Shown one piece after another: positions 1 to 5,169 of a stretch of 8,957 nt of DNA. Numbering within the stretch: position 1 is the stretch's first letter; each line of letters starts with the position of its first letter. The position numbers and the translations under genes are program-made. This DNA comes from Anaerolineaceae bacterium UBA5365. Its GTDB lineage: Bacteria > Chloroflexota > Anaerolineae > Anaerolineales > Anaerolineaceae. The stretch lies in NCBI GenBank assembly GCA_002407905.1, contig DHPL01000036.1, positions 20,002 to 28,958 of the forward strand, read 5' to 3'. A model generated the notes under the pieces. The model was not told where the DNA came from. It made no database searches and worked only from the letters and a program-made list of their open reading frames with translations.

Positions 1-56
1 GGCACATCTTCAAATTTGTAGCTGCGATCTGCAGTGTTAATCCTTAAAATCCACAT
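1..56 (-). CDS. Partial CDS (N-terminus only), probable aldehyde:ferredoxin oxidoreductase
   Basis: Only the first 18 codons lie in the window; the gene continues past base 1. The ATG at 56-54 is preceded by GAGGAG (68-63) with a 6-nt spacer, an excellent ribosome binding site. The peptide reads MWILRINTADRSYKFEDV. The pattern of a short hydrophobic strand, then R-(I/V)-N, then a polar 'D-x-S/T-x-K-x-E' stretch, resembles the first beta strand of tungsten- or molybdenum-dependent aldehyde:ferredoxin oxidoreductases, which oxidise aldehydes to acids using ferredoxin and a pterin cofactor. That family assignment comes from recognising a short N-terminal pattern and could be wrong. The start itself is well supported by the RBS and by the promoter at 312-339 on the same strand. 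Confidence 0.5.
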   Translation of the reverse strand, partial: MWILRINTADRSYKFEDV

Positions 57-130
57 GGCATTCTCCTCTTATCAGGTTAATTTCTTTGGCGAAGTAATTT
101 GGTTTGAAATGATTTTGATATACCCTCTGT

Positions 131-163
131 GATCACCAATCAAACGCGCACTAATGATTGATC
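131..163 (-). promoter_or_regulatory. Inverted repeat in the predicted leader of the oxidoreductase-like gene
   Basis: GATC at 131-134 pairs with GATC at 160-163, and AATCA at 138-142 pairs with TGATT at 155-159. A three-base bulge (135-137) sits on one side, with a 12-nt loop (143-154). In the minus-strand transcript starting near 305 this would be a nine-base-pair bulged hairpin about 75 nt upstream of the start codon. I recognise no known riboswitch consensus here; whether it folds is an inference from base complementarity alone. Confidence 0.3.
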
Positions 164-270
164 CGTTTTCAGGATCCTTCACCCCCTTTGCGCATTGGCA
201 GGCAGAAGAAATTGCTCTCTACGCCCTATCGTTCGTTTATCCGCGTGGGAATCAACGAATCGGAGGATTT

Positions 271-307
271 TTAATAAGACCTAAATTTGAGTTTAAGATC
301 TTATTAA
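271..307 (-). promoter_or_regulatory. Dyad at the transcription start of the oxidoreductase-like gene (operator or 5' hairpin)
   Basis: TTAATAAGA at 271-279 is the exact reverse complement of 299-307. After one mismatch (280/298) the pairing continues with CT (281-282) to AG (296-297) and, skipping A295, AAA (283-285) to TTT (292-294), leaving the loop TTTGAG. The dyad begins about 5 nt downstream of the -10 hexamer of the minus-strand promoter, so it covers roughly +1 to +36. This is the position of a repressor operator or a stabilising 5' hairpin. There is no uninterrupted T-run directly after it that would make it a good terminator. Confidence 0.5.
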
Positions 308-311
308 CCTG

Positions 312-339
312 ATTATAGGGAGAATTTATCACAAGTCAA
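312..339 (-). promoter_or_regulatory. Strong sigma70-type promoter for the oxidoreductase-like gene
   Basis: On the minus strand, TTGACT (339-334) and a perfect TATAAT (317-312) are separated by 16 bp. This is five of six plus six of six consensus positions with near-optimal spacing. The predicted start is near 305, giving a leader of about 250 nt before the ATG at 56. No open reading frame intervenes on this strand, so the oxidoreductase-like gene is the natural target. Confidence 0.7.
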
Positions 340-398
340 TACACATTCATTGAGTAAACTCCGGTCTTTCATCGAGGAAACCTGGTCCATTTCCACAA

Positions 399-412
399 GA
401 TTCCAGGGAATC
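399..412. promoter_or_regulatory. Perfect 14-bp palindrome, possible operator
   Basis: GATTCC-AG-GGAATC is a perfect 6-2-6 palindrome. It lies 60 bp upstream of the minus-strand -35 box (334-339) and about 60 bp upstream of the plus-strand -10 candidate (473-478), a plausible site for a dimeric regulator serving either gene. I do not recognise the binding protein, and a chance occurrence is possible. Confidence 0.3.
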
Positions 413-472
413 AGGTCTTCGTTAATATATCCCTAAAGCCTGCACACAAAATTTAGCCCCTGCTGCGGGGAG

Positions 473-478
473 TATACT
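473..478 (+). promoter_or_regulatory. Candidate -10 element for the DUF2188 gene
   Basis: TATACT lies 29 bp upstream of the start codon and sits in the perfect 8-bp palindrome AGTATACT (471-478). No good -35 hexamer is visible at 15-18 bp spacing. A CCCC(457-460)/GGGG(467-470) inverted repeat occupies the would-be spacer, which suggests that transcription is regulated or needs an activator. Confidence 0.35.
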
Positions 479-507
479 GAAATCAGTTGGGTCAAGAAGG
501 AGGCGCT

Positions 508-933
508 ATGCCCTGGACCACACGCAATTACCCCGAAAGCTGGAAAAATTTTGAACCATTGCTGCGCAAAAAAGCAATCGATATCGCCAACGCGATGGTC
601 AAGGACGGATACACCGAAGACCAGGCGATACCTATCGCCACGGCCCAGGCAAAAAAGTGGTTCGCAGATGCCGATCCCTCTGAATTGAAGGCGCTTGCCA
701 AAAAAGACGTTACCCGGCATAAGGCCAAAAATGGTCCGAGCGGCGCGCGTTTGATGGACGATGACCTTGTGGTGAGCTACGACCCCGAAGAAAAAGATTG
801 GATCGTAAAATCTGCGACTGCCAAAACGGCCGATAGCCGGCACAGGACCAAGGCCGCAGCTGTAGCGCGTGCGAAGGAAATTGCCTCAAAACGCGGTACC
901 AAAGTAATCGCCAAAAAACGTGGCGAAGCTTAG
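508..933 (+). CDS. Small basic protein with C-terminal DUF2188-type domain
   Basis: 141 aa. The ATG at 508 is chosen over an in-frame TTG at 487 because AAGGAGG (497-503) precedes it by 4 nt and the product then begins MPWTTRNYPES, the conserved start of this family. The N-terminal part (1-51) carries the family-like pattern of a short amphipathic helix with 'KAIDIANAM' and 'AIPIATAQAKKW'. A polar linker follows, and then a C-terminal DUF2188-like region (about 85-138) with D-x-E-E-K-D-W-I-V-K-S and an R-H-R-T-K-A-A-A-V-A-R-A-K-E-I-A helix. The protein is strongly lysine/arginine rich, has no signal peptide or membrane segment, and is probably cytoplasmic. The family has no established biochemical role; similar proteins are often described as general stress-type small proteins, and the basic charge would allow nucleic-acid binding, but both are inference. 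It appears monocistronic. Confidence 0.85.
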   Translation: MPWTTRNYPESWKNFEPLLRKKAIDIANAMVKDGYTEDQAIPIATAQAKKWFADADPSELKALAKKDVTRHKAKNGPSGARLMDDDLVVSYDPEEKDWIVKSATAKTADSRHRTKAAAVARAKEIASKRGTKVIAKKRGEA

Positions 934-1031
934 GCGCTGCAGGCAGGTCTGGTCTGGAAAAAACAAAGCAGACAGATTTGCTGGTCTTCCTATAGTTCAT
1001 TATCGGCCGATTATCAGAGCTTGATTAATAT

Positions 1032-1059
1032 TTGGAATAATTACGAGTTTCTTTATAAT
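1032..1059 (+). promoter_or_regulatory. Promoter for the P1B-type ATPase gene
   Basis: TTGGAA (1032-1037) and a perfect TATAAT (1054-1059) are separated by 16 bp. A second TATAAT occurs at 1066-1071 without a clear -35. The predicted start near 1066 leaves a leader of about 100 nt before the ATG at 1166. An 8-bp direct repeat TAATACTT occurs at 1056-1063 and 1071-1078, overlapping both -10 elements. Confidence 0.55.
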
Positions 1060-1074
1060 ACTTGTTATAATAAT

Positions 1075-1091
1075 ACTTAGTTTGACTAAGT
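1075..1091. promoter_or_regulatory. 6-5-6 inverted repeat, candidate operator of the metal ATPase operon
   Basis: ACTTAG (1075-1080) and CTAAGT (1086-1091) form a perfect inverted repeat around TTTGA, just downstream of the predicted transcription start. A repressor bound here would block the promoter, as is usual for metal efflux operons. It does not match the operator consensus I know for CsoR, CopY or ArsR/SmtB. The same bases can also join an alternative RNA hairpin with 1102-1109, described in the findings. Confidence 0.4.
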
Positions 1092-1165
1092 GATCGGCTA
1101 TATCAGTCACAAACGCCTTTCCGATTTCTGGATTCTTAAAAAATTAAATTAATTCAGGACCTAAA

Positions 1166-3013
1166 ATGCAACGATTAATCCTTCAAAACAAGAACCGGAT
1201 AACCATCGCCAGCGCGGGATTGATCATCCTGGCATTCACGAGCAAATTTGCCTTTAATAACGACCAGATCTTTGAGGTAGCGCTGATGATCGCCTCAGTG
1301 ATCGGGACCATCCCCATCGCCATCCAAGCTTACCAGGCCCTGCGGGTAAGGGTGGTGAGTATCGACGTGCTTGTCAGTATTGCCGTGATTGGCGCTTTCC
1401 TGATCAAGAACTACGAAGAGTCCGCCATCGTTACCTTCCTCTTCCTTTTTGGGGCTTACCTGGAACAGCGCACCCTGAATAAAACCCGCTCGGCCATCAA
1501 GGAGCTGACTGAAATGGCGCCTGAAAGCGCCTGGAAGCAGATGGAAAACGGCGAGTTTGTGGAAGTTGAAGTGGAAGATGTAGACGTTGGCGACATCCTG
1601 CTGGTGAAGACTGGCGCGAAGGTGCCGGTGGATGGCACCGTGCTCACTGGCGAAGGGCATGTCAATGAGGCCAGCATCACCGGCGAACCTGTCCCATCAG
1701 GCAAGGAACCCCAAGCCAAAGTGTTTGCCGGTACCATCTTGGTAAACGGCACCTTGCAGGTGGTTGCTGACCGGGTGGGCGAAGACACTACCTTTGGCCG
1801 TATCATCGAGTTGGTCGAAGAGGCTCAGGATTCAAAATCTGAGGCGGAGCGGTTCATCGACAGGTTTTCCCGTTACTACACCCCTGCGGTTTTAGCCCTG
1901 GCCTTCATCGTTTGGCTCATCAGCCGGGATATCGAGCTGGCAATCACTATTTTGGTGCTCGGCTGCCCGGGCGCACTGGTGATCGGGGTGCCGGTTTCGA
2001 ATGTCGCCGGCATCGGCAATGGTGCCCGGCATGGCATCCTGCTTAAAGGCAGCGAAGTGATCAACGATTTCAGCCGGCTGGATACGATGGCCTTCGATAA
2101 AACGGGCACGCTTACTATCGGCAAGCCAGAGGTTGCCTACACGCAGGTTTATGCGGAAAATGAGTTGGCCCGCAGTTACCTCGCCAGCATCGAAGCCGAA
2201 TCAGACCACCCGCTCGCCAGAGCCATCGTGGATTACCTCGGCGACCTACCCCTTTTCGCGGTAGAGAGCACCAACGTGATCAAGGGCGGGGGCATCTCAG
2301 CTGCAGTGGACGGCCACCGCGTATTGGTTGGCAACATCGCCCTGATGGAGAAAGAGAATCTCCCCATCAGCGAACGCGTCCGAGATGATGTTTCTCAAAG
2401 CGAGAACACGGGCCATTCAGTGGTGCTAACAGCCGTGGACCAGGAGATCGTGATGATGATGGGCATCCGCGATCAGGTTCGGCCGGGCGCCATGGAAGAC
2501 TTGCAGAAGTTGAAACGCCTGGGCGTCAAAAACCTGGTCCTGCTTTCGGGAGACAACCAGGGCACGGTAGACCTGGTTGCCCGTGAACTCGGCCTCACAG
2601 AGGCGCATGGGAACATGCTCCCCGAAGATAAATCGGCCTATATTGCGGAGTTGAGAAACCAAGGCCAGATCGTCGCCTTTGTGGGCGATGGCGTCAACGA
2701 CAGTCCCTCGCTCGCGCTGGCTGATATCGGCATCGCGATGGGCAGCGGTACCGATGTTGCTATCGAGACCTCCGATGTAGTGCTGATGAATTCCAATTTC
2801 AGCCGGCTGCCCCACGCCCTGGGGCTCACCAAGGCCACCGCCCGTAACATGCGCCAGAACATCTTCATCGCAATCGGCGTGGTGCTTGTGCTTTTGGCTG
2901 GGGTATTCTTCAGCGATTGGATGAACATGTCCATCGGCATGCTTGTGCACGAAGGCAGCATTTTACTCGTCATTCTGAACGGGATGCGCCTATTGCGCTA
3001 CCGATTAAGTTGA
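1166..3013 (+). CDS. P1B-type heavy-metal-translocating ATPase with CPG membrane motif
   Basis: 615 aa; the ATG at 1166 follows AGGA (1156-1159) with a 6-nt spacer. The protein has the full P1B topology: four N-terminal helices (about 12-29, 36-58, 63-82, 86-101), an actuator domain with TGEP (172-175), two helices (about 238-256 and 258-284), the P/N domains, and two C-terminal helices (about 563-582 and 588-610). The phosphorylated Asp is D311 in DKTGT, the nucleotide-binding HP is H348-P349, and the hinge GDGVNDSP is at 507-514. The metal-site motif in the sixth helix is CPG (267-269) instead of the usual CPC, CPH or SPC, and the last helix carries HEGS (595-598), reminiscent of the HEGGT of P1B-4 pumps. 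There is no N-terminal HMA or His-rich domain. It uses ATP to move a metal cation across the cytoplasmic membrane, presumably outward. The ion cannot be read from sequence; Cu, Zn, Cd, Co and Fe are all open. The HMA gene 109 bp downstream is its likely partner. Confidence 0.93.
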   Translation: MQRLILQNKNRITIASAGLIILAFTSKFAFNNDQIFEVALMIASVIGTIPIAIQAYQALRVRVVSIDVLVSIAVIGAFLIKNYEESAIVTFLFLFGAYLEQRTLNKTRSAIKELTEMAPESAWKQMENGEFVEVEVEDVDVGDILLVKTGAKVPVDGTVLTGEGHVNEASITGEPVPSGKEPQAKVFAGTILVNGTLQVVADRVGEDTTFGRIIELVEEAQDSKSEAERFIDRFSRYYTPAVLALAFIVWLISRDIELAITILVLGCPGALVIGVPVSNVAGIGNGARHGILLKGSEVINDFSRLDTMAFDKTGTLTIGKPEVAYTQVYAENELARSYLASIEAESDHPLARAIVDYLGDLPLFAVESTNVIKGGGISAAVDGHRVLVGNIALMEKENLPISERVRDDVSQSENTGHSVVLTAVDQEIVMMMGIRDQVRPGAMEDLQKLKRLGVKNLVLLSGDNQGTVDLVARELGLTEAHGNMLPEDKSAYIAELRNQGQIVAFVGDGVNDSPSLALADIGIAMGSGTDVAIETSDVVLMNSNFSRLPHALGLTKATARNMRQNIFIAIGVVLVLLAGVFFSDWMNMSIGMLVHEGSILLVILNGMRLLRYRLS

Positions 3014-3065
3014 GGAGCCAGAGTAATTACGACAAAAAAGATATTTTATACAATATTCTGTCAAT

Positions 3066-3082
3066 CGGCGTTTATAATGCCG
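3066..3082 (+). promoter_or_regulatory. -10-like element inside an inverted repeat upstream of the HMA gene
   Basis: CGGC (3066-3069) and GCCG (3079-3082) flank a perfect TATAAT (3073-3078). With one unpaired base the symmetry extends outward to ATC/GAT. A -35 hexamer is not convincing; a second -10-like TACAAT lies at 3049-3054. This 109-bp gap could give the HMA gene its own regulated transcript in addition to read-through from the ATPase gene. Confidence 0.35.
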
Positions 3083-3122
3083 GATATGACAAGAAAGGAT
3101 ATGCAAATCCCGGAGGAAAACC

Positions 3123-3356
3123 ATGGAAAAAGCCACAATTCAACTCGAAACATTAACTTGCCCCTCATGCCTGCAGAAAATTGATAACGCGATGAAATCG
3201 CTGGATGGCGTCGAAAAAGACAGCGTCAACGTGCTCTTTAATTCAAGCAAGGTCAAGCTGGATTTCGATGCCAGCAAAGTCAGCATTGATCAGATCGAGA
3301 AATCGATCAGGGACCTGGGTTACGAAGTCAAGAAATCCCAGGTAAAAGCTGCCTGA
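3123..3356 (+). CDS. Free-standing HMA-domain metal-binding protein (CopZ-like)
   Basis: 77 aa, one heavy-metal-associated domain of ferredoxin-like fold (beta-alpha-beta-beta-alpha-beta). The metal-binding loop is LTCPSC with Cys13 and Cys16, followed by the helix LQKIDNAMKSL, the strand VNVLFNSSKVKLDF and a final LGYEV strand. It lacks an export signal and is expected in the cytoplasm. GGAGG (3112-3116) with a 6-nt spacer fixes the start. Such proteins bind Cu(I) or another soft metal and hand it to a P1B ATPase or a regulator. Here it follows a P1B ATPase that has no HMA domain, so a trans-acting metal donor or sensor for that pump is likely. The loop CPSC differs from the common MxCxxC form in having Thr-Cys in place of Met-x-Cys, so copper specificity is not assured. 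Confidence 0.9.
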   Translation: MEKATIQLETLTCPSCLQKIDNAMKSLDGVEKDSVNVLFNSSKVKLDFDASKVSIDQIEKSIRDLGYEVKKSQVKAA

Positions 3357-3385
3357 TCCATTCGAACAGGAAAATCAAGAATTGC

Positions 3386-3422
3386 AACCCCCGCCCAAAG
3401 CATCGAGCGGGGGTTTCTTTTT
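3386..3422 (+). terminator. Rho-independent terminator after the HMA gene
   Basis: AACCCCCGC (3386-3394) pairs perfectly with GCGGGGGTT (3407-3415) around a 12-nt loop. The following plus-strand bases (3414-3422) are T except for one C. It lies 29 nt after the HMA stop codon and closes the metal operon. Confidence 0.93.
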
Positions 3423-3577
3423 CGCCGAAAATAAATGGTCTTGCCTCCAGGTGCGAGCTCAAAATAAACTTAAGATTAATGTTACAAACTTTTAGGCATC
3501 TGGCAAACTGCCTCTACTATCATAATGTTGATCGGTTCCAGCTCTGGGACTGGTTATACTTAAGCGGTAGGTGAAGA
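3423..3577 (+). promoter_or_regulatory. Control region of the two-component/ABC operon
   Basis: A non-coding stretch of about 155 bp. A weak promoter candidate is TTGCCT (3441-3446), an 18-bp spacer and TAAACT (3465-3470). Another -10-like TATACT lies at 3555-3560, very close to the start codon. Other elements are TTA triplets repeated every 6 bp (3470, 3476, 3482), an inverted repeat GGCA (3495-3498)/TGCC (3509-3512) and the palindrome CCAG-CT-CTGG (3538-3547). Direct TTA-type repeats are compatible with binding of an OmpR-family regulator such as the one encoded next, which would mean autoregulation; this is inference. Confidence 0.35.
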
Positions 3578-4258
3578 ATGGCAAAAATCCTTTTAACTGA
3601 AGACGATTGGGAAATCCGCGAACTTGTCAGCGAAGCTCTGGAAGCTGAAGGCCATGAAGTGGACGAGGCTGAAAATGGGCGCGTGTGCCTCTACAAGATG
3701 CACAACAACCGCTACGACCTGCTGATCCTGGACATCATGATGCCCCAGCTGGATGGCCTGCGCACGTTGAAATCCCTGCGCGAGACCAGCCAGATCCCGG
3801 TGATCATGCTTACCGCCAAGGACAAGGATTCAGACCTGGCCCTGGCTTTGGAACTCGGCGCGGACGACTACATCAAGAAACCTTTTTCCATGATGGAATT
3901 GGTAGCCCGGGTTAAAGCCAATTTGCGCCGCGGGAGCGGCAGCGATGGGGAACCCGCGAAGGACCTAGCCATCCTGGACCTGAAATTGATCCCCCAGCGC
4001 TTTGCTGCCGAGCGGGACGGCCAGGAGATCAGCCTGACCCTCAAGGAATTCCGCCTGCTGGAAACCCTGGCCAGCTATCCCGACCGCATTTTTACCAAGG
4101 AACAGCTTTACCGCATCGTTTGGGAAGACGAGTGGCTGAAAGACGAGAACGTGATCAACGTGACCATCAGCCGCCTGCGCGAAAAAGTAGAACCCGATGA
4201 AGGCCCGCCCAAATACATCATCACGGTTTGGGGCATCGGTTACCGCGCCGGAAAGTAG
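3578..4258 (+). CDS. OmpR/PhoB-family response regulator
   Basis: 226 aa. The receiver domain (about 3-116) has the acidic pair around D9/D10 (TEDDW), the phosphoacceptor D52 (LILDIMMP), T79 (MLTA) and K101 (IKKPF). A linker leads to a C-terminal winged-helix DNA-binding domain (about 130-224), with the recognition-helix region near 'NVINVTISRLREKV' and the terminal hairpin 'ITVWGIGYR'. Phosphorylation at D52 by the kinase encoded 2 nt downstream should promote dimerisation and DNA binding. The SD-like AGGTG (3569-3573) precedes the ATG by 4 nt. As the first gene of a four-gene operon with a transporter, its likely targets are this operon's own promoter and genes for envelope or peptide resistance. 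All expected catalytic residues are present. Confidence 0.95.
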   Translation: MAKILLTEDDWEIRELVSEALEAEGHEVDEAENGRVCLYKMHNNRYDLLILDIMMPQLDGLRTLKSLRETSQIPVIMLTAKDKDSDLALALELGADDYIKKPFSMMELVARVKANLRRGSGSDGEPAKDLAILDLKLIPQRFAAERDGQEISLTLKEFRLLETLASYPDRIFTKEQLYRIVWEDEWLKDENVINVTISRLREKVEPDEGPPKYIITVWGIGYRAGK

Positions 4259-4260
4259 GC

Positions 4261-5169
4261 ATGCCCACCCTGCTGATCGTTGGCCTTGCTCTGCTGGTAC
4301 TCATTCTGGCTATCCGGCATTGGCAGCTTAACGCTCAGGTTCGGCAGCTTACGCGCATGCTGAATGCCCATGCCAACCAGGACCTGCCGCCCCAGGTGCG
4401 CATGCTCAGCAGTTTTTCCAGCCTGGAGGCCTTACTCAATGCCCTGGAAGCCCGTTTTGAACTCCACCTGACCGAAATCGGCAAATTGCGCAAGTCGGAC
4501 CGGGAATTGCATCGCATGGTCACCAACCTTTCGCACGACCTGCGCACGCCGCTGACGATCATCCTGGCCCATGCTGAGAATCTGGCGCATGCCTACCCCG
4601 AGGACCAGCATGCCCAGAGGATCATGGCCAAGGGAAACGAGCTCGTTGGGCTGATCGACCGCTTTTTTGACCTTTCCAAACTTGAATCAGAAGAGGTGGA
4701 GTTCCGCCTTCTCACGCTTGACCTGAGCGAGCAAGCGCGTCAGGCGGTATTAAGCGCCTACGATGCCATCGAAGAAGCCGGTCTGGCGCCTGAATTCGAG
4801 ATCCCGGACCAACCTATCTACGTGTTGGCTAACGGCCAGGGTCTCCAGCGCTGCCTGCAAAACCTGATCACCAACGCCATCAAATATGGCGCTGAAGGAG
4901 GGGTGATCGGCGTAAAAGCTGGGCCGGAACCGGGCGGCGGATGGGTAACAGTTTGGGACCGCGGGAGGGGCATCCCTGCCCTGCAGCTGGAACAGATCTT
5001 TGAACGTACCTACACCCTGGACGATTCGCGTAACAGCCGCAGCAGCGGTTTGGGCCTCTCGATCGTCAAGGCTTTTATGAAACGCATGCACGGTCGGGTG
5101 GATGTCACCAGCGACGAGCGCAATGGAACGGCCTTTACCCTGCACTTCGTCACCGGGGAGGAAGCATGA
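4261..5169 (+). CDS. Sensor histidine kinase with a single N-terminal membrane helix and no sensor domain
   Basis: 302 aa from the ATG at 4261, 2 nt after the regulator's stop. An in-frame TTG at 4228 inside the upstream gene is less likely because GGAAAG (4250-4255) suits the ATG. One hydrophobic segment (about 3-18) anchors the protein; no second helix, periplasmic domain or HAMP is visible, and residues 20-80 are mostly helical. The DHp domain has the phosphoacceptor H92 in SHDLRTPLT. The ATP-binding domain has the N-box N205 (LITNAIKYG), the G1 box DRGRG (233-237), the F-box-like IFERT and the G2 box GLGLS (263-267). It autophosphorylates and passes phosphate to D52 of the adjacent regulator. 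The architecture resembles YcbM-type kinases linked to antibiotic-peptide ABC transporters, which suggests that the signal comes through the membrane or through the transporter encoded downstream. Its stop overlaps the next start (ATGA). Confidence 0.93.
   Translation: MPTLLIVGLALLVLILAIRHWQLNAQVRQLTRMLNAHANQDLPPQVRMLSSFSSLEALLNALEARFELHLTEIGKLRKSDRELHRMVTNLSHDLRTPLTIILAHAENLAHAYPEDQHAQRIMAKGNELVGLIDRFFDLSKLESEEVEFRLLTLDLSEQARQAVLSAYDAIEEAGLAPEFEIPDQPIYVLANGQGLQRCLQNLITNAIKYGAEGGVIGVKAGPEPGGGWVTVWDRGRGIPALQLEQIFERTYTLDDSRNSRSSGLGLSIVKAFMKRMHGRVDVTSDERNGTAFTLHFVTGEEA

Larger units (their letters stand above)
57..507. other. Long divergent intergenic region between the oxidoreductase-like gene and the DUF2188 gene
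   Basis: About 450 bp without a credible coding sequence on either strand. It is AT-rich compared with the flanking genes. It holds a strong minus-strand promoter (312-339), a dyad at its start site (271-307), at least two further inverted repeats in the predicted minus-strand leader (232-237 with 254-259, and 131-163), a perfect 6-2-6 palindrome (399-412) and a plus-strand -10-like element (473-478). The density of symmetric elements suggests a regulatory region serving both divergent genes. Confidence 0.6.

Noticed and set aside
433..843. Minus-strand ORF of 136 codons
   Set aside because: It is antisense to the DUF2188 gene, has no ribosome binding site and its composition is that of a shadow frame.
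961..1011. Possible terminator after the DUF2188 gene
   Set aside because: Only a 4-bp AGCA/TGCT stem and the palindrome ATCGGCCGAT (1002-1011) are visible, without a T-run; not convincing as a terminator.
2426..2950. Minus-strand ORF of 174 codons
   Set aside because: Fully antisense to the P-domain of the ATPase; a common artefact of biased codon use.
2917..3156. Plus-strand ORF of 79 codons bridging the ATPase end and the HMA start
   Set aside because: It overlaps two well-supported genes in another frame, has no RBS, and its His/Arg-rich beginning comes from reading the HEGS helix out of frame.
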